Below are positions 29,550 to 38,106 of a DNA stretch of 64,000 nt, in pieces. Positions within the stretch are counted from its first letter, which is position 1. Each line of letters begins with the position of its first letter. A program made the translations under genes and the position numbers. Under the pieces are notes generated by a model that saw nothing but the letters and a program-made list of their open reading frames with translations, did no database searches and was not told the DNA's origin. Origin of the DNA: Desulfatirhabdium butyrativorans DSM 18734. GTDB taxonomy: Bacteria > Desulfobacterota > Desulfobacteria > Desulfobacterales > Desulfatirhabdiaceae. The stretch covers positions 183,225 through 247,224 of the forward strand of contig NZ_KE386985.1 in NCBI RefSeq assembly GCF_000429925.1, in the 5' to 3' direction.

Positions 29550-30800
29550 TCAGTGCTTGAAGCTGCGCTGACCCGTAAACACCATCGCAGCGCCGTATTC
29601 ATTGCAGGCCTCGATGGATTGATAATCGTTTTCGGAGCCGCCCGGCTGAATCACCGCCGTAACGCCTTCGCGGAGCCCCACGTCGATGCCGTCGCGGAAG
29701 GGGAAAAACGCATCGCTCACCATCGCGGCGCCTGTGAGCCCGCCGTTCTCCCGCCGAACCCGGGCATCGATTTCCCGCCGCTTGTCTTCGTCCTTCATGT
29801 CGTTGTAGGCGATGCCCCAGGCTTCGAAACAATAGCGGTCTGCCAGCTTGCGATATGCCTTGTCCCGGGCGATTTCGGCGACCCCGACCCGGTCCTGCTC
29901 ACCCGTTCCGATGCCCACCGTCACCTGGTCCTTGACATAGATGACGGAATTGGAGGTGATCCCGGATTCCACCAGCCATCCGAAGAGCATGTCATCGATT
30001 TCTTTCGCGGTCGGCTGCCGGTTCACCCGGTATTCACGGCCTTTATAGGTGCATACGGCAGGCATGAGCTTTTCCGGGGAGCGGGCCTCCGGAACGAAAG
30101 ACCACTGGGCCACGATGCCGCCGTCGATCAGGCTCTTGAAATCCACGACCCGTTCACCGACCCAGTCTTGCAGCCGCTCGATGTTCCGGATCCGCATGAC
30201 CCGCAGGTTTTTCTTCTTTTCGAAAATGGCCATCACCCCGTCTTCGAATTCCGGCGCAACGACCACTTCGGCATACTGCCGGACAATCGCCTCGGCCGTA
30301 GCCCGGTCGATGGGCCGGTTCAGGGCGATGCAACCCCCGAAGGCCGCGATGCGATCCGCCATGTTGGCCTTTTCATAGGCGTCGAGCAGGCTTTCGGCCC
30401 GCGCCACGCCGCAGGGGTTGTTGTGCTTGACGATGACGGCGGTCGGCCGATCCGTAAAATAGCGCAGGATGTTCAGGGCGTTGTCCGCATCGGTGACATT
30501 GGTCTTGCCGGGATGTTTCCCGGACTGGAGCAGTTCCACATCCGAGGCGAGGTATCGGCCCGGCAGGATGGAGCGGGTATCGCCGAGCACAAGATTGCCG
30601 TTGACGAGGCGATACAGGGCGGCTTCCTGGCCGGGGTTCTCGCCGTATCGCAGCCCCTTGCGCTTGCCGGCGATTTCCCAGCTGGCTCTCTCGTAGACGA
30701 GGGTCTGCCGATCGGCGCCGTTGACGAAGGAAATTTCCATGACGGGCGGAAAATGATCGGTCACGATCGTGCGGTACATCTGTTTGAGGTCTTCAGCCAT
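29550..30800 (-). CDS. purH: AICAR formyltransferase, stand-alone half of PurH
   Basis: 416 residues. This is the formyltransferase part of PurH without the IMP cyclohydrolase domain: KGLRYGENPGQEAALY, the catalytic HNNPCG (Lys-His-Asn-Asn-Pro-Cys), IAAFGGCIALNRPID and SDAFFPFRDGID are all typical. It transfers the formyl group of 10-formyl-THF to AICAR, the ninth step of purine synthesis. In most bacteria both steps are on one protein of about 520 residues; here the cyclohydrolase half is the adjacent upstream gene, 27 bp away. The extra length of about 80 residues over the fused domain suggests a genuine split form, as found in some Desulfobacterota, not a fresh frameshift. Confidence 0.92.
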   Translation of the reverse strand: MAEDLKQMYRTIVTDHFPPVMEISFVNGADRQTLVYERASWEIAGKRKGLRYGENPGQEAALYRLVNGNLVLGDTRSILPGRYLASDVELLQSGKHPGKTNVTDADNALNILRYFTDRPTAVIVKHNNPCGVARAESLLDAYEKANMADRIAAFGGCIALNRPIDRATAEAIVRQYAEVVVAPEFEDGVMAIFEKKKNLRVMRIRNIERLQDWVGERVVDFKSLIDGGIVAQWSFVPEARSPEKLMPAVCTYKGREYRVNRQPTAKEIDDMLFGWLVESGITSNSVIYVKDQVTVGIGTGEQDRVGVAEIARDKAYRKLADRYCFEAWGIAYNDMKDEDKRREIDARVRRENGGLTGAAMVSDAFFPFRDGIDVGLREGVTAVIQPGGSENDYQSIEACNEYGAAMVFTGQRSFKH

Positions 30801-30827
30801 TGGGGTTTTCCTCCGTTCGGTTGTCTT

Positions 30828-31508
30828 TCACGACATCAGACGGTAGCAGCCGGTTACACGATCCATCGTCTGCTGCTCCAGGTAATCGGCGATGGCCCTG
30901 TCGTATTGCGCCGTGTGGCGGAAGGCCTTGCGGGCCAGCCGGAACCGCAACTCGAGGGAAAGCGCTCCGCCCAGGCGATCCATTTCTTCGATCACGGCGT
31001 CATAGTCGGCAGGCGCCACCACCGGGGCCACCCGAATGAAGTTTTTGGCCGCAGCCCGGATCATGCAGGGGCCGCCGATATCGATGTTGCCCCTGGCCTG
31101 TTCAACCGTGACGCCTGTTTTTCGGATGGTCTGCTCGAAGGGATAGAGGTTGACGACGACCATGTCGATGGCGACCGCCTGCGTACGCGCCAAGTCCTTC
31201 TGGTGCGCCGGGTTGTAGGTTTCGGTCAGCAGTCCGAGATAAATCTTGAAATCGAGGGTCTTCACCAGCCCGCCCTGGGTTTCGGGCTGGCCGGTATACG
31301 CGGACACCTGCCTGAGACAATCCGAGGATGGCCCCAGAAAGGAGCGGATAGCCTCGTACGTGCCCCCCGTCGAAAAGATGGTGATTCCGGGATTGATCTC
31401 GAGCATCCGGGTGACCAGCGGCTCGAGGCCATTCTTGTCCGAAACGCTGATCAGCACGTGGCGGACCTGTACCAGATTGTCAATGTGTTCGACGACGTTC
31501 AGTTGCAT
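30828..31508 (-). CDS. IMP cyclohydrolase, stand-alone half of PurH
   Basis: 226 residues. The MGS-like fold of the PurH N-terminal domain is seen in HVLISVSDKNGLEPLV, ISTGG-type FSTGGTYEAIRSFL, VKTLDFKIYLGLL, VVVNLYPFEQTI and NIDIGGPCMIRAAAKN. It closes FAICAR to IMP, the last step of purine biosynthesis. The open frame ends cleanly and the formyltransferase half has its own start 27 bp downstream. The next upstream gene (HD protein) ends five bases before this one starts, so it belongs to an operon of small enzymes. Confidence 0.92.
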   Translation of the reverse strand: MQLNVVEHIDNLVQVRHVLISVSDKNGLEPLVTRMLEINPGITIFSTGGTYEAIRSFLGPSSDCLRQVSAYTGQPETQGGLVKTLDFKIYLGLLTETYNPAHQKDLARTQAVAIDMVVVNLYPFEQTIRKTGVTVEQARGNIDIGGPCMIRAAAKNFIRVAPVVAPADYDAVIEEMDRLGGALSLELRFRLARKAFRHTAQYDRAIADYLEQQTMDRVTGCYRLMS

Positions 31509-31513
31509 GGTCT

Positions 31514-32158
31514 TTACCTTTCTCCTTCGATTTCCTGCAGGAATCGCTCGAAAAATTCCGCCATGAAGCGATGCCGTTCTTCGGCGATCCTTCTGCCTTC
31601 ACCGGTCAGGATGCATTCTCTGATCCGGCTCAATTTCACGACATATTCCCGGTATCCCGTATCCTGCATGGAGTAGGCCAGGCTCTGGGAAACCGGAATT
31701 TCCGGGCAGTGCAGCCGGGCGCCGATTTCACCGGCGAACAGATAGGCCCGGGCGACACCGATGGCGCCGATGGCATCGAGCTTGTCGGCATCGAAAATCA
31801 CCCGGGCTTCGAGGCTTTCCGGGGCTTCCCGCCCCCGGAACCGGTGGCTGCGGATGCAGTGCAACACATTTTCCCGCTGATCGCCGCTCAGCCCCATGCA
31901 CGTTTCCTGAAGGACCGGTTCGGCAAGTCTTGCCCCGTGCATCGCATGGCAAAGGCTTCCCCGGCACTCGTCCTCTGCGCGCCTGCCGATATCGTGCAGC
32001 AGGCTCGCAACGAGAAGGACGTCCGGATCGGCTCCTTCCACCCCGCCGATCCGCTGAGCCAGGCGCAATACCCGCAGGGTGTGGTCCCATCCGTGGCTTC
32101 CCCGCCCTTCCCCGAAGAAAGAACGGGCCGCAGCTTCCACCGCCTTTCGATCGATCAT
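31514..32158 (-). CDS. HD-domain phosphohydrolase (YedJ-like)
   Basis: 214 residues from the ATG at 32158, which overlaps the end of the upstream gene by four bases. The HD motif is seen as HGWDHTLRVLRLA (His and metal-binding positions) and LLHDIGRRAED, followed by HCIRSHRFRG and VIFDADKLDAIGAIG, the DAD/KLDA signature of the YedJ/PF01966 group. These are metal-dependent phosphohydrolases; the substrate is unknown. It sits in a tight operon with a flavin-type protein and a metallo-hydrolase. Confidence 0.85.
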   Translation of the reverse strand: MIDRKAVEAAARSFFGEGRGSHGWDHTLRVLRLAQRIGGVEGADPDVLLVASLLHDIGRRAEDECRGSLCHAMHGARLAEPVLQETCMGLSGDQRENVLHCIRSHRFRGREAPESLEARVIFDADKLDAIGAIGVARAYLFAGEIGARLHCPEIPVSQSLAYSMQDTGYREYVVKLSRIRECILTGEGRRIAEERHRFMAEFFERFLQEIEGER

Positions 32159-32616
32159 CCGGATACCTTGGCCGTCAGGGTTTCGCAGAACACCGAAAAA
32201 ATCACCGTTCGCCGCAGCGCCTCTTCCGGATAGTCGAAGGAAAGCGAAGCGCCGGCATACCGCTGCATGATCCTGTCGAAAGCCTGGCGCTTTTCCGCCG
32301 TATCTGCAATGAAGCGGGCCTCTCCGAATCCGATGACGCTTTCGTAGCGTGCGCTCCAGGAACAGGCTTTCGGATTCGGGAGGATATCGTAGTCGGAAAC
32401 CACGCTGATGCACACCCGGGGGTTATGGCGAAGCATGTCGATTTTGCGGCCCTCCGCCGCGCTGTGGAAGTAGAAGGTTTTGCGTTCGTACCCAAAAGAC
32501 AGGGGAAGCACATAGGGATTTTCCCCGTCGCTGAACCCGACATGACAGATGCAGGCCCGGGCGATCATGTCCTCGATGGCTGCGGTACTTTGAATTTCCT
32601 TGTCGGTGCGTCTCAT
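32155..32616 (-). CDS. Pyridoxamine 5'-phosphate oxidase-like flavoprotein (NimA-like)
   Basis: 153 residues. The split-barrel flavin-binding fold of the PNPOx-like family is indicated by ACICHVGFSDGENPYVLPLSF near the N-terminus, then FYFHSAAEGRKIDMLRHNP and VSVVSDYDILP. Family members include 5-nitroimidazole reductases of the NimA type and FMN-binding redox proteins; in anaerobes several have no known substrate. The substrate here is unknown. It overlaps the HD gene by four bases and lies one base after the end of the MBL hydrolase. Confidence 0.8.
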   Translation of the reverse strand: MRRTDKEIQSTAAIEDMIARACICHVGFSDGENPYVLPLSFGYERKTFYFHSAAEGRKIDMLRHNPRVCISVVSDYDILPNPKACSWSARYESVIGFGEARFIADTAEKRQAFDRIMQRYAGASLSFDYPEEALRRTVIFSVFCETLTAKVSG

Positions 32617-32617
32617 A

Positions 32618-33316
32618 TCATCCCAAATTCATGACGGCGGTCCACCGCTCGAACTCGGTGTCGACCGGAAGACCTTTCTGTTTCAGCACGGCGATCATCT
32701 CCGGCGCATTGAAGCGCAGATAGGGATTCACCTGCAGCTCTTCGCTGAGGGTCGATCGGACAAAGCCCGGATCGTATCGTTTGAGATACCCTTCGATGTG
32801 GGGATTGTCCGGCTCCACGATCCGGGCGAATGCCATGGAATAGGTGACGTAATCGTGGCCCGCCAGAACGATGGTGCCGCCATCGAGGGACATGAGGCGG
32901 AGCACGGAGCGGTAGAAGGCCTCGATGTCCCCGGAAAAGCAATTGCCCACCGTTCCGTTGAACAGGGTGTCCCCGGTCAGGATGTGGCCCGGCAGGTGAA
33001 AGCATCGGGAATCGGTCGTATGACCCGGGGTGGCCAGGACCCGGATATCGATGGCGCCGATACGAAGAACCGGCTCCCGGAGCAGCTCTTCGGAGGGGAT
33101 CACGGGTGCGGGGATGAGCCGGAGCAGATCCGCTGTGCCGCAGGTGTGATCGGGGTGTTCGTGGGTGTGGGCGATAGCCCGGAGCTTGAGGCCTCTGTCG
33201 GCGATATGATCCGCAATCGCTCGGGATGCACCGGGATCGATGGCGAGGGCCTCGGTTTCATCGTGGACGACATAGGCCAGGTTGTCCGAACCGTAGCGGA
33301 ATTGTCGAATATGCAT
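32618..33316 (-). CDS. MBL-fold metallo-hydrolase (glyoxalase II-like)
   Basis: 232 residues from the ATG at 33316, four bases after GGAG. The metal-binding motif HTHEHPDHTCG (H-x-H-x-DH) near residue 50, the GHTTDS and GDTLFNGTVGN turns with the bridging Asp, and a later histidine in LAGHDYVTYS make up a dinuclear site as in hydroxyacylglutathione hydrolases. The C-terminal lid helices that bind glutathione look short, so a glyoxalase II reaction is not certain. First gene of the operon that runs to the sugar dehydrogenase at 25673. Confidence 0.83.
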   Translation of the reverse strand: MHIRQFRYGSDNLAYVVHDETEALAIDPGASRAIADHIADRGLKLRAIAHTHEHPDHTCGTADLLRLIPAPVIPSEELLREPVLRIGAIDIRVLATPGHTTDSRCFHLPGHILTGDTLFNGTVGNCFSGDIEAFYRSVLRLMSLDGGTIVLAGHDYVTYSMAFARIVEPDNPHIEGYLKRYDPGFVRSTLSEELQVNPYLRFNAPEMIAVLKQKGLPVDTEFERWTAVMNLG

Positions 33317-33437
33317 GGGGCTCCTGCATGGGGATGATGGATTTTCGATCCGCACAGCGGATGCAGCCGAAAATGGCGCAACGCTTTTCGAATCACCTTA
33401 AGCAAATGGTGTGGAATCGTCAAGCCTGGTGAAACGG

Positions 33438-33478
33438 GTCGGCACTCGGCAGTGGGCAGTGGGCAGTCGGCAGTGCCG
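33438..33478. repeat. GGGCAGT heptamer array
   Basis: About five GGCAGTG/GGCAGTC heptamers (with CGGCACT at the edge) lie upstream of the metallo-hydrolase gene. Same family as 8326-8358. Confidence 0.8.
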
Positions 33479-33571
33479 AATGGCTGCCGTCATGCCGCCA
33501 CACTCATAAGGAAGTTGCTCCATCGACTTTCATTCAGCGGGGTGAAACCCGGGTTGCATGGGCGATTCCTT

Positions 33572-33674
33572 CGAAAGTCGAATGTCAGGAGTCAGACGTC
33601 AGAAGTCAGGAGTCAGGAGTCAGAAGAAAGCGGATGGCTCCCATTTTTTGCAGCTTGCTCCTGCGACTTTCATT
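33572..33674. repeat. Composite dispersed repeat with TGACTCC array, copy B (inverted)
   Basis: CGAAAGTCGAATGTCAGG, then five GAGTCAG-type heptamers, then AAAGCGGATGGCTCCCATTT, TGCAGCTTGCTCCTGCGACT and TTCATT. Base for base this is the reverse complement of the order at 18841-18990. The flank at 33540-33565 (GGTGAAACCCGGGTTGCATGG) also matches. The unit is bounded by GAAAGTCG and CGACTTTC. Confidence 0.85.
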
Positions 33675-33705
33675 CATCGGGAGGCAACCCTAAGTCCATG
33701 GGGAA

Positions 33706-33766
33706 CTGCCCACTGTCGACTGCCCACTGCCCACTGCCGACTGCCCTCTGCCCATGCCGACTGCCA
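33706..33766. repeat. GGGCAGT heptamer array, inverted, at stop of PBP1A gene
   Basis: Eight CCCACTG/CCGACTG heptamers run up to about five bases from the stop codon of the PBP1A gene (33771). The array therefore directly follows that gene on the minus strand. It is the same family as at 8326 and 33438. Confidence 0.8.
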
Positions 33767-33770
33767 AACG

Positions 33771-36185
33771 CTACATGTCGGACTTGAACAGGTCCTCCGG
33801 TTGCGTAGGCGCCATTTTTCCGGGTTGCGTCTCGGCCGGCGCTTCCAGAATCTGCGGCACCGTACCCTCCTTGAAACATTCGAAAATGACGTGGCTTGAA
33901 TGTGGGCCTGCCAGAAGGCCGGTGTCGGCATCGATCTGGGCGAAAACGATGCCTTCGGGGATGGGAAAGGATGTCGCCGGCAAATTGGCCAGGGCCTGTT
34001 TCATGAATCCCATCCAGATGGGGATGGCGGCGGACGCCCCGGTTTCGCCTCTGCCCAGCGACGCCATGTCGTCGAACCCGACCCATACGCCGGTGATGAG
34101 CTGGGGCGTGAATCCTTCAAACCAGGCGTCGTTCAGATTGCTCGTCGTGCCGGTTTTTCCGGCAACCGGCCGGTTGAGCGCCAGCACCCTCCTGGCCGTT
34201 CCATTTTTCACGACGCCTTCCATCAGGTTGGTCATGATGTAAGCGGTTCGGGGATCGAGCGCATTCTTCTTTTCGGGTTCGAACGTCTCCAGAACATTCC
34301 CGTTCTTGTCCTCGATTTTCGTGATGAACAAGGGCTGGATCAACTCCCCCTGGTTGGCGAATACCGAAAAAGCCGTCGTCAATTCGAGCGGCGATACGAC
34401 CGAGGAGCCCAGGGCAATGGACAGGTTCCTGTCGATCGGGGATTGAATGCCGAGCCGTTTGGCATAATCGACGACCGTATCGATGCCGATGTCCTGCAGA
34501 ATTTTGACCGTGACGACGTTGAGGGATTTTTCGAGGGCCGTTCGCAGCAGCACCCGGCCATGATACTGGCGATCGTAGTTTTTCGGATTCCAGACCGGAT
34601 CCGTGTCTTCGTTCTGAAACGAGACGGGCGTGTCCATCATGATGGTGGCAGGCGTGTAGCCCTTGTCGATGGCGGCGGCGTAAACGATGGGCTTGAAAGC
34701 CGAGCCCGGTTGCCTTCTGGCCTGGATAGCCCGGTTGAACTGGCTTTCGTTGTAATTCCTGCCGCCGATCATGACCTTGACGTTCCCGTTTCCGGCTTCG
34801 ATGCAGACGATGGCGCTTTGCACGGCCGGGGTCTGCTCGAGTGAAAAGCGCAGGCCATCCTTGCTGCCTGCCGGGCTTTCCAGGACACGCACCATCGCCA
34901 CATCACCCGGCTTGAAAACATCGCTCACCTTCCGGACGGCTGCCCCCCGCGATTCGGGATTGGGCTTTCTGGCCCACTTCATTTCGGAAAGCGGCAGGAT
35001 GCCGACGCTTTTGCCGATCCGGATCAGCGCCCGTTGCTGGGCATCCTGGACATCGGTAACGACCCCTGGCACAATGATGTCGGGCTTGATGTGGGATTCG
35101 GGCGTTTTTTCCTGAAGTTCCCTGCAGAACGCCTCGATTTCCATGGGTTCGAGATGCCGGATCGGTCCTCTGTATCCCTGGCGTTTATCCAGTTCCCGCA
35201 AGCCTTTCTGCATGGCGTCATAGGCCTGCCGGTGCATTTCGACATTCGCAGCCGTGTACACCTTGTATCCGCCGGTCAGAAAGGCTTCCGATCCGTATTT
35301 CGTCTCCAGATAGCGGCGCACATGTTCCGAATAGTAGGAAACGCTTTCCGGGAAAGGCCTGCGGGCCGGTTGCAGTTTCAGCGGGGTCATCATGGCTTCC
35401 TTGGCTTCCGCCTCGGAGATGTAGCCTTCGGCAACCATGCGGTTGAGCACATAGAACTGCCGCTGCTTGGCCCGCTCGGGGTAGCGAATGGGCGAATAGC
35501 GGGTCGGGGCCTGCGGAAGGCCCGCAAGAACGGCCATTTCCGCCAGGTTCAGTTCCTTGGCCGATTTCCCGAAATAGACTTCAGCGGCGGATTCGACGCC
35601 GTAAGCTCCCTGGCCGAGATAAATCTGGTTGAGATAGAGGTAGAGAATTTCGTCTTTCGTGAAGGCCTTGTCGATGCGGTAGGCCAGAATGGCCTCCTTG
35701 AATTTCCGCATGAAAGACTTTTCCGGCGTCAGCAGAAAGGATTTGGTCACCTGCTGGGTGATGGTGCTTCCGCCCTGGACGATGCCGCCCGCTTCGATAT
35801 TCTTGAAAACCGCCCGGGCGATTCCGAGAAGATCGATGCCGGGATGGGAATAAAACCGGGAGTCTTCCGCAGCGATGAATGCCTGTTTGAGTTTTTCCGG
35901 AATATCGTTGATCGGCAGAACCCTTCTTCTTTCCCGGAAGAATTCGGCGATGATCTGCCCGTCATCCGCATAGACTTCCGTGATGGCGGGGGGATTGTAA
36001 TCCGCCAGCGTCTTGATCTGCGGAAGATCTTCGTTGACATAGTAGTAAAAAACCACAAGCGATGGGATACCGACTGCCATTCCGATCAATGCCAGTCGGA
36101 TCATCCATTTCAACATGCCCGGGAAAAGCGTTCCGCTTTGCGCTTTGGCCCGCTTTTTCAGGATGTCGGATCGTTTCGGCGTCAC
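33771..36185 (-). CDS. mrcA: Penicillin-binding protein 1A (transglycosylase-transpeptidase)
   Basis: 804 residues from the GTG at 36185, nine bases after GGGAG; a TTG at 36206 is less likely. One N-terminal membrane segment (about 30-50) precedes the GT51 transglycosylase domain with the catalytic Glu in AFIAAEDSRFYSHPG and QGGSTITQQVTKSF. The transpeptidase has the Ser of the SxxK motif in RRQPGSAFKPIVYA (about residue 475), the SLN motif in EKSLNVVTVK, and KTGTTSNLNDAWF. The enzyme polymerises and cross-links peptidoglycan in the periplasm. A GGGCAGT heptamer array begins about five bases beyond the stop. Confidence 0.95.
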   Translation of the reverse strand: MTPKRSDILKKRAKAQSGTLFPGMLKWMIRLALIGMAVGIPSLVVFYYYVNEDLPQIKTLADYNPPAITEVYADDGQIIAEFFRERRRVLPINDIPEKLKQAFIAAEDSRFYSHPGIDLLGIARAVFKNIEAGGIVQGGSTITQQVTKSFLLTPEKSFMRKFKEAILAYRIDKAFTKDEILYLYLNQIYLGQGAYGVESAAEVYFGKSAKELNLAEMAVLAGLPQAPTRYSPIRYPERAKQRQFYVLNRMVAEGYISEAEAKEAMMTPLKLQPARRPFPESVSYYSEHVRRYLETKYGSEAFLTGGYKVYTAANVEMHRQAYDAMQKGLRELDKRQGYRGPIRHLEPMEIEAFCRELQEKTPESHIKPDIIVPGVVTDVQDAQQRALIRIGKSVGILPLSEMKWARKPNPESRGAAVRKVSDVFKPGDVAMVRVLESPAGSKDGLRFSLEQTPAVQSAIVCIEAGNGNVKVMIGGRNYNESQFNRAIQARRQPGSAFKPIVYAAAIDKGYTPATIMMDTPVSFQNEDTDPVWNPKNYDRQYHGRVLLRTALEKSLNVVTVKILQDIGIDTVVDYAKRLGIQSPIDRNLSIALGSSVVSPLELTTAFSVFANQGELIQPLFITKIEDKNGNVLETFEPEKKNALDPRTAYIMTNLMEGVVKNGTARRVLALNRPVAGKTGTTSNLNDAWFEGFTPQLITGVWVGFDDMASLGRGETGASAAIPIWMGFMKQALANLPATSFPIPEGIVFAQIDADTGLLAGPHSSHVIFECFKEGTVPQILEAPAETQPGKMAPTQPEDLFKSDM

Positions 36186-36273
36186 TGCTGTATGCTCCCA
36201 ATTCAAATTGCAGCCCGGTTACCCGGATCGGATAACGGCGTTTATCGTGAAAATGCGTCAGTGGGCAACCTGT

Positions 36274-36297
36274 AGGGGCGACCGGCGGGTCGCCCCT
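36274..36297. repeat. Dispersed 24-bp palindrome
   Basis: A perfect 10-bp inverted repeat AGGGGCGACC / GGTCGCCCCT with a GGCG centre. The neighbouring sequence CAGTGGGCA-CCTGT is shared with a decayed copy at 59926-59961, so this is a dispersed unit of more than 24 bp. Confidence 0.75.
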
Positions 36298-36470
36298 GCG
36301 AGTCCCTGCGAATGCCTTGGTCTGTATTACCGCATCTGCCGGAATGACGGGTTGGATGTTCATCTCCGGGGGCGGTCCCACCATGAACATTTGTCGTGAA
36401 AATACGAACTCAGGGTTAAGGGATGAATGGGGATTACCGTGAAAACACCCCTCCTCGCGACATGGGGGGA

Positions 36471-36518
36471 ATCGTTGTCGTTATCGTTGTCGTTGTCGTA
36501 ATCGTAATCGTAATCGAA
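36471..36518. repeat. GTTGTC/GTTATC hexamer array
   Basis: About eight hexamers (GTTGTC, GTTATC, GTAATC) in the gap between the PBP1A gene and hisI. A REP-type palindromic unit (GGCTTCCGCCGGAATGA) follows at about 36596-36612. Apart from repeats and the promoter, the 36186-36778 gap holds no gene. Confidence 0.85.
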
Positions 36519-36694
36519 ATTCCCGGCACCCGTCACCCCGGCGAAAGCCTGGGTCCAGAACATGTCCATAACCGGCAATCGAAGCGCTGGATTCCGGCTT
36601 CCGCCGGAATGATGGCCGCATTGTCCTCTCCAGCGATGGCGAACAGCATCATGAACCCCCTCCCCTTCATCCGGGGCACGCTTTTTGAAAAGGA

Positions 36695-36722
36695 TTGACA
36701 TTATAGGAAGGTATGCTAAAAA
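36695..36722 (+). promoter_or_regulatory. Sigma-70-like promoter of hisI-hisG
   Basis: TTGACA at 36695-36700 and TAAAAA at 36717-36722 with a 16-base spacer. Transcription would begin near 36729, downstream of the in-frame ATG at 36713, which supports the later start (36779) for hisI. Confidence 0.5.
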
Positions 36723-36778
36723 TACAAGATTTTTCGGGGCCGATTTTGGCCATTTCTTTTTTGGGCGGGAGCAACAGA

Positions 36779-37156
36779 ATGGTATCGTTGGATTTTTCCA
36801 AACTGGGTGGACTTGTTCCGGTTGTGACACAGGATGCGGCAACGAATGAAGTGCTGATGGTGGCTTTCATGAACGAGGAAGCCTGGAATCACACGCTTCA
36901 AACCGGAAAGGCGACCTACTACAGCCGAAGCCGGCAGTGTTTGTGGATCAAGGGAGAAACCTCGGGCAACATTCAGAAGGTTCAGGAAATCCGGATCGAT
37001 TGCGACAACGACACGGTATTGCTGAAGGTCGAACAGGTCGGCGGCGCGGCGTGTCACACGGGCCACCGGTCCTGTTTTTATCGGAAGTTGATCGATGGCG
37101 GGCTGGAAACGATCGGATCACCAGTTTTCAATCCCAAGGAGGTATATCGTTCATGA
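36779..37156 (+). CDS. hisI: HisI: phosphoribosyl-AMP cyclohydrolase
   Basis: 125 residues from the ATG at 36779, which follows GGGAG by nine bases; that is the usual HisI length. An upstream in-frame ATG at 36713 lies ahead of the likely transcription start. The Zn/Mg motifs are [16 protein letters not shown] and [10 protein letters not shown], and [15 protein letters not shown] is the substrate-binding stretch. It opens the ring of phosphoribosyl-AMP in histidine biosynthesis. The single-function form has no HisE domain. It overlaps hisG by four bases (ATGA). Confidence 0.95.
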   Translation: MVSLDFSKLGGLVPVVTQDAATNEVLMVAFMNEEAWNHTLQTGKATYYSRSRQCLWIKGETSGNIQKVQEIRIDCDNDTVLLKVEQVGGAACHTGHRSCFYRKLIDGGLETIGSPVFNPKEVYRS

Positions 37157-38028
37157 GTAGAATCCTGAAACTGGGGATTCCCAAGGGAAGTCTTCAAAAC
37201 GCTACAGTGGAATTGTTCCGCAGATCCGGATGGAAGATCGACATCAACGGCAGAAGCTATTTCCCGGAAATCAACGATGAAGAAATCGAGTGCTCCATCT
37301 GCCGGGCACAGGAAATGAGCCGGTATGTCGAAAGCGGCGCGCTGGATGCCGGTCTGACCGGGAAGGACTGGATCGCCGAAAACCACAGTGACGTGCATGT
37401 CGTCTGTGATCTCGTCTATTCCAAGGTGAGTGCCCGGCCAGCCAGGTGGGTGCTCGCGGTGCCCTTCGATTCGCCCGCCAAACGGCTGGAAGACTGCAAG
37501 GGCATGAAGATCGCCACCGAGCTGGTCCAGTTTACCAAGGATTATTTTGCCGAGCGCAACATTCCCGTTGAGGTGGAATTTTCCTGGGGTGCCACGGAAG
37601 CCAAGGTCGTATCGGGTCTGGCGGATGCGATTGTCGAGGTGACCGAAACCGGCAGCACGATCAAGGCCCACGGCCTCCGGATCATTCACGAGCTGATGCA
37701 GACCAACACCCGCCTGATCGCCAACCACCGGGCCTGGGCGGATCCGAAGAAACGGGAAAAGATCGAGCAGATCGCCCTGTTGCTCAAGGGCGCTCTCCTC
37801 GGTGAAAAGCTGGTCGGGCTCAAGATGAACGTTCCGGAGCAATCCCTCGAGGCCATCGTCGGCCTGCTGCCCAGCCTCAATGCGCCGACGGTTTCCCCCC
37901 TGTACCAGACAAATTGGTTTTCCGTGGAAACGGTGGTGCAAAACGGTCTCGTGCGGGAGCTGATTCCCAAGCTGATGAAAAACGGGGCCGAAGGCATCAT
38001 CGAATATGCCCTGAACAAGGTGATTTGA
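37153..38028 (+). CDS. hisG: HisG: ATP phosphoribosyltransferase, long form
   Basis: 291 residues. It is the long type with a C-terminal regulatory domain (about 215-291). Catalytic-domain signatures are [20 protein letters not shown] near the start, [13 protein letters not shown], and the PRPP loop in [16 protein letters not shown]. It joins ATP and PRPP in the first, feedback-regulated step of histidine biosynthesis. The long form works without HisZ. It overlaps hisI by four bases, and the other his genes are not in this window. Confidence 0.95.
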   Translation: MSRILKLGIPKGSLQNATVELFRRSGWKIDINGRSYFPEINDEEIECSICRAQEMSRYVESGALDAGLTGKDWIAENHSDVHVVCDLVYSKVSARPARWVLAVPFDSPAKRLEDCKGMKIATELVQFTKDYFAERNIPVEVEFSWGATEAKVVSGLADAIVEVTETGSTIKAHGLRIIHELMQTNTRLIANHRAWADPKKREKIEQIALLLKGALLGEKLVGLKMNVPEQSLEAIVGLLPSLNAPTVSPLYQTNWFSVETVVQNGLVRELIPKLMKNGAEGIIEYALNKVI

Positions 38029-38106
38029 ACGCGAAACACCCGAGAGACGCCGCATCATGCGAAAGGCGAGAAGCGGCTTGGACAAGGCCAGAGGGAAGAA
38101 GGCGGG

